Positions 42,715 through 52,408 of a stretch of DNA of 64,000 bases are shown here, in pieces. The stretch covers positions 1 to 64,000 of the forward strand of contig NZ_JAPDPI010000029.1 in assembly GCF_026013615.1 (NCBI RefSeq). The letters run 5' to 3'. Source of the DNA: Plebeiibacterium marinum. Lineage in GTDB: Bacteria; Bacteroidota; Bacteroidia; Bacteroidales; Marinilabiliaceae. The notes beneath the pieces are model-generated. The model searched no databases. It was not told where the DNA came from and saw only the letters and a list, made by a program, of their open reading frames with translations. The translations under genes and the position numbers were made by a program. Within the stretch, counting starts at the first letter, position 1, and every line of letters begins with the position of its first letter.

Positions 42715-43884
42715 TTACAAAGTACCATTAACCAGCTTGGCCGACCATAAATCATTCTTACTTTCTTCAGGAGCCAATGCAATTGATTTTTTGGCGTATT
42801 TCATGGCTTCTTCTTGCATACCCAATTTATAAAGTGTTAATGCATATGTATCTGTGTTGGCAAAATTTGCGTTAATTTCAACCGACTTTTTAGCAATTTT
42901 CATTGCCTTTGTAAGAATCTCTTTGTTTAATTCAACTTTGGCATCAGCAATTGTCCAGGCATACTGGTTTAATGATTCAGAGTTGTCAAACTCGTATTTG
43001 ATACTATAATCTGCTAATGCATTATAGAATTTTGTTTTGTCAGGACTACGATAAAGCATATTCAACTCCATCCCGTCAAAAATTTTATTGGCTAAGTTTT
43101 CATCAATTTGAGATAATTCCTTCTTTTTGTTTTCAATAGCTTCATTGTCTCCTGATCTCATTACCATTGCTAACTCCGTGCTCATGACTTGTTCAATAAA
43201 TTGATAAACATTCAAGGAATTATCTAATTGCATGAATTTATCTTTGTTTTTCAGCACATACTTGAATTTATCATCTGAGGTGGATTGGACTGTTCTGAAA
43301 ATAATCTCCAAGTCTGTGGCGTTTATTAAATCCTCGTTCTTTCTTTGGGCATAATAAGCATCGCTGGCTTCTTTTATGTTGAATCCACATTCTGATCCGG
43401 TTAATAGAAATTCCTGTAAAAATGCAATGCTTCTATCCCCGTTGTTGTATTTTTTTTCGAGCGAAGCCCAATTGCGTTCGGGATCATTTGCGATTTTTGC
43501 TGTTTCAACAAGGGTTGATGCATCACCGGCTCCTACCATTTTGTGTTGAATAATTCCATCTGCATTAAGCCAAAGTAGAGTTGGGTAGGCTTTAATGCTA
43601 TATTTTTGAGCTAGAGGTTTTCCTGCCTCAGACTCCATGTCCATTTTTATGCACACAAAGTTTTTATTGAAATACGTACCAACTTGTTCTTGTGTAAAAA
43701 TATTTTTGGCCAGATGCTTACAAGGGCCACACCAACTTGTGTAACAGTCCATAAAAACCATCTTATTCTCTTGCTTAGCTTTGGCTAAAGCTTCTTCAAA
43801 AGTGCCGTGTTCAAATTCAATTCCCTGAGCAAATATATTTGCTGTCATTAGTACTGCTATAGCAGTAAAAAGTATTTTTTTCAT
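42715..43884 (-). CDS. Secreted thioredoxin-like protein with TPR tail
   Basis: 389 aa from the ATG at 43884. Signal peptide MKKILFTAIAVLMTANIFAQ, then a thioredoxin fold with YTSWCGPCKHLAKNIF; CGPC is the thioredoxin type. The C-terminal half is helical with a likely TPR pair (AMKIAKKSVEINANFANTDT, LYKLGMQEEAMKYAKKSIAL). It probably acts in the periplasm as a thiol-disulfide protein or chaperone. The longer frame begins with TTG upstream of the signal and is rejected. Single gene. Confidence 0.82.
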   Translation of the reverse strand: MKKILFTAIAVLMTANIFAQGIEFEHGTFEEALAKAKQENKMVFMDCYTSWCGPCKHLAKNIFTQEQVGTYFNKNFVCIKMDMESEAGKPLAQKYSIKAYPTLLWLNADGIIQHKMVGAGDASTLVETAKIANDPERNWASLEKKYNNGDRSIAFLQEFLLTGSECGFNIKEASDAYYAQRKNEDLINATDLEIIFRTVQSTSDDKFKYVLKNKDKFMQLDNSLNVYQFIEQVMSTELAMVMRSGDNEAIENKKKELSQIDENLANKIFDGMELNMLYRSPDKTKFYNALADYSIKYEFDNSESLNQYAWTIADAKVELNKEILTKAMKIAKKSVEINANFANTDTYALTLYKLGMQEEAMKYAKKSIALAPEESKNDLWSAKLVNGTL

Positions 43885-43994
43885 TGTCAAAATATTTTTA
43901 TTAGTGCTCAAAGTAATAAATCACAAGTGGCAAAATGGGTTAATGCATAGTTAATTGTGGTCTCTTGTCGGTTAATTAAGGTTAATGCATAAAA

Positions 43995-44029
43995 AAAGAC
44001 CGATGGAAACAGAATTCTCATCGGTCTTT
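43995..44029 (-). terminator. Rho-independent terminator of glmS
   Basis: Perfect 11-bp stem AAAGACCGATG / CATCGGTCTTT with a 13-nt loop, followed on the minus strand by a U run, 26 bases after the glmS stop. Confidence 0.9.
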
Positions 44030-44054
44030 ATGATATTAATATTAATTAGATCGC

Positions 44055-45890
44055 TTATTCAACGGTAACTGATTTTGCCAAATTTCGGGGCTGATCAACA
44101 TTACAACCTCTCATAACAGCAATATGGTATGAGATGATCTGAAGTGGAACTACGGTTAACAATGGTGCAATTGATTCGTGGCTATCAGGAACTTCTATAA
44201 CATGATCCGCCATATTTTTAATGGTTTCATCACCTTCTGTAACAATAGCAATGACACGACCGCTTCTGGCCTTAACTTCCTGTATGTTGCTCACAATTTT
44301 TTCATAGGATTTATCCTTTGTAGCGATAACAAAAACAGGCATGTTTTCATCTATCAGGGCAATAGGGCCATGTTTCATTTCTGCAGCAGGATAGCCTTCA
44401 GCATGGATATATGAAATCTCTTTAAGCTTGAGGGCACCCTCTAGTGCAACAGGAAATAAGCAGCCTCTTCCTAGATAAAGAGCGTTAGTTGCATCTTTAT
44501 ACATTTCGGCAATTCCCTTAATGTAGTTTTCTGATTTTAATATGATTTCCAGTTTTTCAGGGACTAACGTCAGTTCATGAATTAGTTTCTTGTATAGATC
44601 ATCATATAAGTTACCTCTTTTTCGGCCAATCATAAAGGCCATCATGGTTAGTACAGTAACCTGTGAGGTAAAGGCTTTTGTTGAAGCAACACCTATCTCA
44701 ATCCCGGCATGGGTGTAAACTCCGGCATGTGTTTCCCTGGGTATTGATGAGCCAACTACATTACAGATGCCAATAATAGTTGCACCTTTTTCTTTAGCCA
44801 TTTTAATTGCAGCCAGCGTGTCTGCTGTTTCCCCACTTTGTGAAATGGCAATAACAACATCATCCTGGTTGATAATTGGATTGCGGTACCTGAATTCGCT
44901 TGCATATTCAACTTCAACAGGTATTCTTGCATATTCCTCAAATAAATATTCGCCAACAGTACCAGCGTGCCATGATGTACCACAAGCTACTATGATGATC
45001 CTTTTGGCTTGAGTTAGTTTAGGCATTACATCTATAATACCTCCCAAAAATATCTTTGTTTTATCAATTGAGATTCTACCCCTGAAAGTATCACCGATTG
45101 ATGTGGGTTGTTCGTGGATCTCTTTAAGCATATAGTGCTCGTATCCATTCTTGTCAATCTCGTCTATACTTAGCTCAATCTTTTGGATCTTAGGTTTTTG
45201 CTTGTCGTTTTGGATATTTTTCAATACCAGGTCGTCCTGGGTTAAAATAGCAACATCTTCGTCGTTTAAGTAGATCACCTGATCGGTATATTCAATTATT
45301 GGTGATGCATCGGATGCTAAAAAATATTCATGCTCGCCTACGCCAATAACCAGTGGACTTCCTTTTCTTGCTGCAATTAGTTTTTCTTTTTCATCTTCGC
45401 ATGAAATCACCAAACCATATGCCCCAATAACCTTAGATAATGCAGCCCTAACTGCAATTTCGGCATCTACTTTTTGTTCCATGTAGATACTTTCAATAAA
45501 GTTTACAAGTACTTCAGTATCGGTTTCGCTCTGGAACTTATATCCTCGGTTAATTAGTTCCTTTTTGATATGGGCATAATTCTCAATAATCCCATTGTGA
45601 ACTAATGTGAATTTTCCATTCATTGAAGTATGTGGGTGCGCATTTGAGTCGTTGGGTTCTCCGTGGGTAGCCCATCGTGTATGGCCAATTCCAATGTTGC
45701 CGGTTACCTTTTGATCCTTTGCAAAGTCATCAAGATCTTTAACTTTTCCCATCTTTTTATAAGTATGGGTGCCTGAGTTTATCAATGCTACTCCTGCAGA
45801 GTCATACCCTCTGTATTCCAGCCTTTGAAGACCTTTTATTAATATAGGATAAGCAGGTTTTTTACCTACATATGCTACAATTCCACACAT
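44055..45890 (-). CDS. glmS: Glucosamine-6-phosphate synthase
   Basis: Makes glucosamine 6-phosphate from fructose 6-phosphate and glutamine, the first step to UDP-GlcNAc. 611 aa. Cys2 of MCGIVAYVG is the glutaminase nucleophile; IGHTRWATHG follows. Two SIS domains hold ACGTSWHAG, SQSGETADT and the C-terminal PRNLAKSVTVE. It follows the DUF4954 gene by 74 bases with no terminator between, so cotranscription is likely. There is no room for a glmS ribozyme upstream. Confidence 0.97.
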   Translation of the reverse strand: MCGIVAYVGKKPAYPILIKGLQRLEYRGYDSAGVALINSGTHTYKKMGKVKDLDDFAKDQKVTGNIGIGHTRWATHGEPNDSNAHPHTSMNGKFTLVHNGIIENYAHIKKELINRGYKFQSETDTEVLVNFIESIYMEQKVDAEIAVRAALSKVIGAYGLVISCEDEKEKLIAARKGSPLVIGVGEHEYFLASDASPIIEYTDQVIYLNDEDVAILTQDDLVLKNIQNDKQKPKIQKIELSIDEIDKNGYEHYMLKEIHEQPTSIGDTFRGRISIDKTKIFLGGIIDVMPKLTQAKRIIIVACGTSWHAGTVGEYLFEEYARIPVEVEYASEFRYRNPIINQDDVVIAISQSGETADTLAAIKMAKEKGATIIGICNVVGSSIPRETHAGVYTHAGIEIGVASTKAFTSQVTVLTMMAFMIGRKRGNLYDDLYKKLIHELTLVPEKLEIILKSENYIKGIAEMYKDATNALYLGRGCLFPVALEGALKLKEISYIHAEGYPAAEMKHGPIALIDENMPVFVIATKDKSYEKIVSNIQEVKARSGRVIAIVTEGDETIKNMADHVIEVPDSHESIAPLLTVVPLQIISYHIAVMRGCNVDQPRNLAKSVTVE

Positions 45891-45964
45891 AGTCTGTTGC
45901 TTTAATTGTTATTCATTAATGTATATGACAATTTGATTTGTGTATATACGTATTCTTTATTTGA

Positions 45965-47905
45965 TTATAATATAGATTCCTTAATGTCATTTGCTTCACT
46001 GTTTGCCTTTGTAAAGGTTTGTGTAAGCGAAACAACAAAATCATTTTCTTCAAAACTACCTCTGACGGCATAAAAATCATCCTCTTTTTCTTTCTCTCCA
46101 CCATCGTGGCCAAATCCGGTTTTGGTTTTGGCGTTAAACTCTTTTTTTGCATCAGAAGTAATGGCGGATAAAATTTTATTATTGTTCTCAACCCATTTGT
46201 CAATAAAGGCAGCCAGTTCTGTTTTTAAATTGGTGTCAATGTTAAAATAATTATTTAATATTTGAAAGGCGTGTGCCTGTTTGTTGGCTTCGTATTTAAT
46301 AAAAAGCGATTCATACAACTGGTTTAAATCATCAATTTTCATTTTGTTGCCCGAAAGATCATCTTCAAGAGATCGGATGTCTGTTTTTTTACAGATTAAT
46401 CCTCCTAAATCAATCCACTCTTCTATGCCTGAATAATTTGCCGGTTCTATAAAGTTGGAATCTTTTAATTTATTTACCAACGCATCACCTGCATATTTGA
46501 TTAATGCTTGTTCGTATAGCATGATTCCCCTTTTTACCATGGTTAATGATAACTGGGTGCTGTTATACATGATGGTTTTTCTTTCAGGAGTGGCCTTTTC
46601 CTGAAGTTTTTTCAGCAATGAAATCGCATTCAGAATCTTATTAATTGTATATGGATTTAATGCTTCAGTAATAATTTTGTCGTACAGTACACTGCCTTTG
46701 CGTTTGTCACGTTTGGGCCATTTGTCAACGTCGCGGGTTATCCCCACATTAAAAATGTTTTGCGCCGGCATTAAAATACTCTTGCCATCTTCTTCAATAA
46801 AATAAGAAAAAGGCAGGTCTGAAATATCAGGGTTGGAATAGTGTCGGCCAAGAATCATTGTGAAAGCGCCTATTTTTGCGGGCCATAAAATATAAGAGTC
46901 GCTACCTGTTTTTCCACCTCTTTCAATAATGCCCTGATGTACCGGCCCAAGCTTGTACATATGGTTGCTTTGGTTGGTTCCGCTCCCGGCATTAAAAAAG
47001 GAATAATACCCAGCAATGAGCAAAGTGGATTTATGGTGTGTTACGGTGTAGGGACCTGCAAATATAGCGCAGGCCTCGCCTTGAAGGCATTGACTGTTTG
47101 CAAAGAATACCGAGTTTTCTGCTGTATAATGATTGGAGATTTCAACCCCCTGACCAACAAAACAGTGCCGGAGGTAAGCTCCGTCGGAAACTATAGAACT
47201 TGTCGATAAAATAAAATGTGAGGCATTAACATTATAGCCAACGTACGCAGGTGCTTCTTTGCTGCTGTTTATGCTTCCCTCGTTTAAATAGGTAGCTCCT
47301 TCAATTTTGCAATAAGAACCAAAATTTACATTAGTGATAGTTCCGCAGTTTAATATAGACGTACCTTGTTTTACAGTCCCTTTGCTTGATTTTATTTTAT
47401 CAGAATATTCAGTAATCAGTTTCCTAATATTATTGGTAAGTTTTGGATTGGCAGAATAAAAGGCCATAATATAAGCTGTATGTACTGATAGTTCATTGTA
47501 AATATGAACTTCTCTGCCTCCGGCTTCATTTATTGGAGTTATTTTTTCCCCGTTGCCAAAGCTCGATTCACCTATTGCTTGTATGGAGTTGGTGTTTTGG
47601 ATGATGCAATCATTTTCTATATTGTAATTGCAAATAGAGTTGCTGATGTTTTTAATATATACCTGGTCTCCTATTCGGCAATTGTGCAAATGGGCATTAT
47701 AAATACCTGAAAAATCACTGGCCCCGCCAAGCTGAAGTTTCTGGTTTAAAAGGCCGATATAATTTTCACCAGAAAAGGTGGTGTGTTTAATATTGTCAGG
47801 TACAAAAGAGTTTGTAACAAAAACGTTTTCCCATCCATCAACAGCTTTACAGTTTTGATTTTCTAGTTGTTGGATTTCCGAGTTGTTTAGTTTTCTAAAG
47901 TTCAT
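45965..47905 (-). CDS. DUF4954 left-handed beta-helix protein
   Basis: 646 aa. From about residue 70 to 370 the sequence has hexapeptide-like rungs (CRIGDQVYIKNISNSI, CKIEGATYLNEGSI, AYVGYNVNASHF, CFVGQGVEISNHY) and repeated small and aliphatic positions, as in nucleotide-sugar acyltransferase folds. A long helical region (about 410-590) follows. It matches the DUF4954 family of Bacteroidota, whose function is unknown. Adjacent to and probably cotranscribed with glmS, which suggests a link to hexosamine or sugar-nucleotide metabolism; that link is inference. Confidence 0.78.
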   Translation of the reverse strand: MNFRKLNNSEIQQLENQNCKAVDGWENVFVTNSFVPDNIKHTTFSGENYIGLLNQKLQLGGASDFSGIYNAHLHNCRIGDQVYIKNISNSICNYNIENDCIIQNTNSIQAIGESSFGNGEKITPINEAGGREVHIYNELSVHTAYIMAFYSANPKLTNNIRKLITEYSDKIKSSKGTVKQGTSILNCGTITNVNFGSYCKIEGATYLNEGSINSSKEAPAYVGYNVNASHFILSTSSIVSDGAYLRHCFVGQGVEISNHYTAENSVFFANSQCLQGEACAIFAGPYTVTHHKSTLLIAGYYSFFNAGSGTNQSNHMYKLGPVHQGIIERGGKTGSDSYILWPAKIGAFTMILGRHYSNPDISDLPFSYFIEEDGKSILMPAQNIFNVGITRDVDKWPKRDKRKGSVLYDKIITEALNPYTINKILNAISLLKKLQEKATPERKTIMYNSTQLSLTMVKRGIMLYEQALIKYAGDALVNKLKDSNFIEPANYSGIEEWIDLGGLICKKTDIRSLEDDLSGNKMKIDDLNQLYESLFIKYEANKQAHAFQILNNYFNIDTNLKTELAAFIDKWVENNNKILSAITSDAKKEFNAKTKTGFGHDGGEKEKEDDFYAVRGSFEENDFVVSLTQTFTKANSEANDIKESIL

Positions 47906-48018
47906 TTGTATGGATTATATTTTGTCAGGCTAAAATATGAAAAAGACAAATAGGAATTGGTAAATAGTTTGTAAAAAGAAATTCAAGGGCTGGCATTGCG
48001 GTTGATCGTGCCCAAAAA

Positions 48019-48050
48019 AAATGCCATGCTTATAATTAAGCATGGCATTT
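48019..48050 (-). terminator. Strong terminator after the GlgA-like gene
   Basis: Perfect 14-bp stem AAATGCCATGCTTA / TAAGCATGGCATTT around a 4-nt loop, followed on the minus strand by a U run, 20 bases after the stop. It isolates the GlgA-like gene from DUF4954-glmS. Confidence 0.92.
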
Positions 48051-48069
48051 TGTATATGATTGTTAAATA

Positions 48070-48876
48070 TTAATTCACTAACTGGTCATAGAATTCATTG
48101 TATGCTTCTATATAACTTTCTTCATCATGAAAATCAAGGAAAGGTTTGCCTGAATTTTTGGCATAATCAATGATTTCACCACTGGCATCAGGATGTGCTT
48201 TAATAATTCCATCACTAAAGTTAATGGCTAGTTTACTAAGGTTTTGGAAGTTGAAAGGAGTTAGTCCTTCGTAGTCGCTTCCTTCAACACCTTCCAATGT
48301 AAATTTCTCAGGGAATGATTCAGGGAACGTTTGAGAGAAATCATCATTGTAAACGGAGTAAACCAATTTAGAATTTGCAAAATGAGGATCCTCATTCATT
48401 GCTTTTTTAATATATAATGGAACCAATCCGGTAAACCATCCATGGCAGTGGATAACATCAGGAGTCCATCGTAATTTTTTTGTTGTTTCTAAAACACCTC
48501 TTGCAAAAAAGATCGCCCTCTCATCGTTGTCCATATGTTCGGCACCTTCTTTGTCAACCAAAGTAGATTTTCTGTGGAAATAATCTTCATTATCGATAAA
48601 GTATACCTGCATACGGGCTGCCTGGATGGAGGCAACTTTAATGATCAACGGGTGATCAGTATCATCAATGATTAAATTCATTCCCGATAACCGTATTACC
48701 TCATGCAATTGATTTCTTCTTTCGTTGATACATCCAAATCTTGGCATGAATGTTCTGATTTCTTTTCCTTTTTCCTGTATTCCTTGAGGTAAATATCTTC
48801 CTATCTTCGACATGTGAGATTCGGGAAGGTATGGAGTAATTTCTTGGGAAATAAATAAAACCTTTGTTTTTTCCAT
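48070..48876 (-). CDS. GlgA-like protein, N-terminal half only
   Basis: 268 aa from the ATG at 48876, against about 480-500 for bacterial glycogen synthase. It corresponds to the N-terminal GT5 domain: VLFISQEITPYL, the RTFMPRFG region, QVYFIDNEDYFHRK, DDERAIFFARGVLE and the His-containing DVIHCHGWFTGLVPLY. The C-terminal nucleotide-binding domain is absent. The KxGGL motif that binds ADP-glucose is replaced by a sequence around SHMSKIGRYLP, so synthase activity is doubtful. Similar short forms next to panC are known to me from other Bacteroidia. It is divergent from panC. The longer frame begins with TTG and is rejected. Confidence 0.82.
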   Translation of the reverse strand: MEKTKVLFISQEITPYLPESHMSKIGRYLPQGIQEKGKEIRTFMPRFGCINERRNQLHEVIRLSGMNLIIDDTDHPLIIKVASIQAARMQVYFIDNEDYFHRKSTLVDKEGAEHMDNDERAIFFARGVLETTKKLRWTPDVIHCHGWFTGLVPLYIKKAMNEDPHFANSKLVYSVYNDDFSQTFPESFPEKFTLEGVEGSDYEGLTPFNFQNLSKLAINFSDGIIKAHPDASGEIIDYAKNSGKPFLDFHDEESYIEAYNEFYDQLVN

Positions 48877-48918
48877 CGTACTTGTGGTCAATTTTGCTTA
48901 TTCAAAATAATTAAGGTG

Positions 48919-48949
48919 CAAAATTACAAAAATATAGTTCTCAAACAAA
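48919..48949 (-). promoter_or_regulatory. Promoter of the GlgA-like gene
   Basis: Minus strand: TTTG at 48949-48946, a 19-base spacer, TAATTTTG at 48926-48919 (exact TAnnTTTG). A second exact -7 box, TATTTTTG, overlaps at 48934-48927. Located 43 bases before the ATG. In the remaining 257 bases to panC only a near-match, TTTACTTTGC at 49177-49186, is visible for panC. Confidence 0.7.
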
Positions 48950-49207
48950 GTGGTCGGTTTATATATTCTTCAAATTTAAGGCAGTACTTCATTAAAAAAT
49001 CTTAAAAAATAATTAAATGCTGATTTGATAAACAAAAACTTTTTCATTTTAGAATGGTTGATATTATTGAGTGGCAATGACTTTTGTTGCTGATGGTTGG
49101 GGTGGGATTGGTTTTTGATATAGAAAATATTTTTGCGGGTAATGATATAAGTGCTTTTATCGTATTGATATTATTATTTACTTTGCGGCGTTTTTTTTGA
49201 ATATATC

Positions 49208-50068
49208 ATGGATATTGTTGTTAAGGCAGAGGAACTTAGGTGCCTTGTTGAGAGACATAAAAAGGAAGGAAAGACGATAGGCTTTGTTCCCACGATGGGA
49301 GCTTTGCACCAGGGACATTTGTCGTTGGTGGGTCAGGCGTCTAAAATGTCGGATGTTGTTGTTGTTAGTGTTTTTGTAAATCCAACTCAGTTTAATAATG
49401 CTGATGATTTGAAAAACTACCCAAGAACAATTGATGATGATGTTAAAAAGCTTGAAGGGACGGCTTGCCATATTCTTTATAATCCCTCAGTTGAAGAAGT
49501 ATATCCTGAGAAAGATGAAAGGATTTTTGACTTTGGTTTGTTGGATAAGGTAATGGAAGGGGAATTTAGACCCGGTCATTTTAATGGTGTGGCGCAGGTA
49601 GTTAGCCGTTTTTTTGATTTGGTACAGCCCGATAAAGCTTTTTTTGGTGAAAAGGATTTTCAGCAGCTCGCCATAATAAAACGAATGACCCGGATGCTGA
49701 ACTATAACATAGAAATTGTTCCTTGCCCTATAGTTCGTGAAGCGGATGGCTTGGCTATGAGTTCCCGAAATGCCTTGCTAAGTAAGGAATATAGAAGGGA
49801 ATCTGTATTGATTTCGAAAATTTTATTTGATTCTAAGGAGTTAATTACAACAAGAAATACAAAAGAAGTTATTAATTTTGTTGTTGAGAACATAAATAAG
49901 TCTGCACTGCTCAAGGTTGAATATTTTAGTATTGTAGATGGTGATACATTACAACCGGTTGATGATTGGGATAAGAGTGATTATATAGTTGGTTGTATTG
50001 CTGTTTTTGCAGATAAGGTAAGATTGATTGATAATTTGATTTACAAAAACTTTCAGAATGAATGTTGA
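49208..50068 (+). CDS. panC: Pantothenate synthetase
   Basis: Joins pantoate and beta-alanine with ATP to form pantothenate. 286 aa. [16 protein letters not shown] (HxGH), VFVNPTQF, the pantoate loop region [25 protein letters not shown] and the KMSKS-like segment around MSSRNALLS. Start ATG at 49208. Overlaps panD by 11 bases, so synthesis of the two last pathway steps is coupled. Confidence 0.96.
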   Translation: MDIVVKAEELRCLVERHKKEGKTIGFVPTMGALHQGHLSLVGQASKMSDVVVVSVFVNPTQFNNADDLKNYPRTIDDDVKKLEGTACHILYNPSVEEVYPEKDERIFDFGLLDKVMEGEFRPGHFNGVAQVVSRFFDLVQPDKAFFGEKDFQQLAIIKRMTRMLNYNIEIVPCPIVREADGLAMSSRNALLSKEYRRESVLISKILFDSKELITTRNTKEVINFVVENINKSALLKVEYFSIVDGDTLQPVDDWDKSDYIVGCIAVFADKVRLIDNLIYKNFQNEC

Positions 50069-50408
50069 AGTTGTAAAGTCTAAACTACACAATGTCTCGG
50101 TGACAGAGGCTAATTTGAATTATGTAGGCAGCATTACTATTGATGAAGATTTGATGGATGCTGCTACTATAATTGAGAACGAAAAAGTTCAGGTGGTGAA
50201 TAATAACAATGGTGAGCGATTGGAAACCTATGTTATTAAAGGAGAACGTGGTTCTGGTGTTATTTGTCTTAATGGTGCAGCTGCACGTAAAGTTGCAGTT
50301 GGCGATGTGATAATAATTATTACTTATGCATCGATGCCTCTTGAAGAAGCCAAACAGTTTAAACCGGTTTTTGTGTTTCCGGATACAGAAACAAATAGGC
50401 TGGTATAA
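50058..50408 (+). CDS. panD: Aspartate 1-decarboxylase
   Basis: Makes beta-alanine from aspartate using a pyruvoyl group. 116 aa. Self-cleavage occurs between Gly24 and Ser25 in NYVGSITID; Lys9 and the later [14 protein letters not shown] loop are typical. It supplies the beta-alanine for PanC, whose gene it overlaps. Followed by a strong terminator. Confidence 0.95.
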   Translation: MNVEVVKSKLHNVSVTEANLNYVGSITIDEDLMDAATIIENEKVQVVNNNNGERLETYVIKGERGSGVICLNGAAARKVAVGDVIIIITYASMPLEEAKQFKPVFVFPDTETNRLV

Positions 50409-50431
50409 CAACATAACTAAAGAAGCAAATT

Positions 50432-50455
50432 AACCCCGGTTTATTCCGGGGTTTG
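50432..50455 (+). terminator. Rho-independent terminator of panCD
   Basis: Perfect 8-bp GC-rich stem AACCCCGG / CCGGGGTT with a 6-nt loop, then TGTTTTTTT, 23 bases after panD. Confidence 0.93.
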
Positions 50456-50475
50456 TTTTTTTAATACAATTAGGT

Positions 50476-50979
50476 ATGGAGAATTTTTATTCGAAAATAA
50501 TTGATGCCCAAAGGGCACATGTAATTGTATCAGGGTGGCAGAAGCATGGGGAAAAGGTGGTGTTTACTAATGGCTGCTTCGACTTGGTTCACAGAGGTCA
50601 TGTGGAGTACCTGTCAAAAGCTGCTGATAAGGGAAGTAAATTGGTACTAGGCCTAAATACAGATGCTTCGGTGCAGCGGTTAAAAGGGCCAACACGACCT
50701 ATAGTGGATGAAGAAAGCCGCGCAATTGTTCTGGCTGCGTTTGAATTTATAGATCTTGTTGTGTTTTTTGATGAGGACACCCCATATGAACTGATTAAAA
50801 CAGTTCAGCCCGACGTGTTGGTAAAGGGGGCAGATTACAATGTGGAAGATATCGTAGGGTATGATATTGTAACCCAACGGGGTGGTTCTGTAGAAACTAT
50901 CACCTTTGTTGATGGTTTTTCCACCACAAATATCATTGAAAAAATTGCAAGTGAGGTAAAGGAGAAAGGCGCTTTGTAA
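50476..50979 (+). CDS. rfaE2: Heptose 1-phosphate adenylyltransferase
   Basis: Single-domain form of the HldE C-terminal half; makes ADP-D-glycero-beta-D-manno-heptose for lipopolysaccharide or S-layer glycans. 167 aa. The cytidylyltransferase-like motif FTNGCFDLVHRGHVEYL holds the HxGH, followed by LVLGLNTDASVQRLKGP, and the end FSTTNIIEKI matches the family. The start lies 20 bases after the panD terminator, so the gene needs its own promoter. Confidence 0.92.
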   Translation: MENFYSKIIDAQRAHVIVSGWQKHGEKVVFTNGCFDLVHRGHVEYLSKAADKGSKLVLGLNTDASVQRLKGPTRPIVDEESRAIVLAAFEFIDLVVFFDEDTPYELIKTVQPDVLVKGADYNVEDIVGYDIVTQRGGSVETITFVDGFSTTNIIEKIASEVKEKGAL

Positions 50980-50989
50980 AGTCCCTGTT

Positions 50990-50997
50990 TAGCTTTG
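50990..50997 (+). promoter_or_regulatory. -7 box upstream of radA
   Basis: TAGCTTTG, an exact TAnnTTTG match, 40 bases before the radA ATG. The nearest TTTG upstream is only 13 bases away, so the -33 element is not convincing. Confidence 0.42.
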
Positions 50998-51036
50998 TGA
51001 ATATATCTTTTTGTACAATTTGTTTATCTTGGTTGT

Positions 51037-52401
51037 ATGGCTAAATCAAAATCGGTTTTTGTTTGTCAAAACTGTGGCACAGAATCCCCAAAGTGGATTG
51101 GGAAGTGTAATGCCTGTGGGCAATGGAATACTTTTGTGGAAGAATTGGTTGTAAAAACGACCAAAACATCTGCTTCGCAGTCTTTTTTGGCCACTGAATC
51201 GGCAAAGCCGGTTGCAATTAAAGAGGTTGAGATTTCTGAATTACCAAGGATAAATACTTCAAACGGTGAGTTGGATAGGGTGTTGGGAGGTGGAATGGTG
51301 CCCGGATCGCTAATTTTAGTAGGTGGAGAACCTGGGATAGGAAAGTCAACGCTTGTTTTACAGATGGCTCTGCAGGTAAAGTCGCGAAAGGTTTTATATG
51401 TTTCTGGAGAAGAAAGCCCGCAGCAAATTAAACTGAGGGCTGATAGGATTCATCCCGGGGGAGAAAACTGCCTGGTAGTGAGTGAAACTTCCCTTGAAAA
51501 AATTTTAGGGCACATAAAAAATACAAATCCGGATTTACTGGTGGTAGATTCTATCCAGACAATTAGTAGTGAGGTGATAGATTCTTTGCCTGGGAGCGTT
51601 TCCCAAATCAGGGAATGTACAGGGGCCATCCTTAGGGTTGCCAAAGAAAAGAACCTTCCAGTGATTCTTATCGGGCATATTAATAAGGAGGGCAATCTTG
51701 CCGGTCCCAAAGTATTGGAGCATATGGTTGATGTGGTGCTTCAGTTTGAGGGGGACCGTAATCATATGTACCGGATTTTGAGGTCTATAAAAAACCGTTT
51801 TGGCTCAACTGCAGAGATAGGGATATTTGAGATGCTCGGAAATGGTTTGAGGGAAGTAGTAAACCCTTCAGAGTTGTTGCTTTCGCACCATGATGAAAGT
51901 TTGAGTGGCGTTGCCATCGCTGCAGCCGTTGAAGGGATGCGGCCGTTTTTAATAGAGGTGCAGGCATTGGTAAGCACTGCTGCTTATGGAACTCCTCAAA
52001 GATCCTCTACAGGTTTTGATTTGCGAAGGTTAAATATGCTGCTTGCAGTAATGGAGAAAAGGGCTGGGTTCAAGCTGGCTGTAAAAGATGTTTTCTTAAA
52101 TATAGCAGGAGGAATCAAGGTTAATGACCCATCAATTGATCTGGCTGTGGTTTCTGCAATATTATCTTCTAATATTGATATACCTATGCCTTCGGGAGTT
52201 TGCGTTGCCGGTGAAGTGGGGCTTTCTGGTGAAATACGACCAGTTACACGGATTGAGCAGCGTATAGGAGAAGCTTCTAAGCTGGGATTTGAGAGGATAA
52301 TTATTCCTAAATTTAACAAGGGGATAGATTTCTCTAAATATGAAATTGAAGTGTTTCAGGTAAGTAAATTGGAAGAGGCATTTAAGCTTTTGTTTGCATA
52401 A
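51037..52401 (+). CDS. radA: DNA repair ATPase RadA
   Basis: Helps branch migration and recombination together with RecA. 454 aa. Four-Cys zinc finger CQNCGTESPKWIGKCNACG (10-28), Walker A GGEPGIGKSTL, Walker B LLVVDSIQT, the RadA-specific KNRFGSTAEIGIFEM and a C-terminal Lon-protease-like domain (GIKVNDPSIDLAVVSAILSS). Ends at a terminator shared with the convergent PBP gene. Confidence 0.96.
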   Translation: MAKSKSVFVCQNCGTESPKWIGKCNACGQWNTFVEELVVKTTKTSASQSFLATESAKPVAIKEVEISELPRINTSNGELDRVLGGGMVPGSLILVGGEPGIGKSTLVLQMALQVKSRKVLYVSGEESPQQIKLRADRIHPGGENCLVVSETSLEKILGHIKNTNPDLLVVDSIQTISSEVIDSLPGSVSQIRECTGAILRVAKEKNLPVILIGHINKEGNLAGPKVLEHMVDVVLQFEGDRNHMYRILRSIKNRFGSTAEIGIFEMLGNGLREVVNPSELLLSHHDESLSGVAIAAAVEGMRPFLIEVQALVSTAAYGTPQRSSTGFDLRRLNMLLAVMEKRAGFKLAVKDVFLNIAGGIKVNDPSIDLAVVSAILSSNIDIPMPSGVCVAGEVGLSGEIRPVTRIEQRIGEASKLGFERIIIPKFNKGIDFSKYEIEVFQVSKLEEAFKLLFA

Positions 52402-52408
52402 AAAAAAG

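Noticed and set aside
42715-43911. The upstream TTG start for the thioredoxin/TPR protein.
   Set aside because: It adds nine residues before a perfectly good signal peptide that begins at the ATG at 43884.
45891-45964. A glmS ribozyme upstream of glmS.
   Set aside because: The gap is only 74 bases and lacks the needed pseudoknot length; the ribozyme is typical of Firmicutes.
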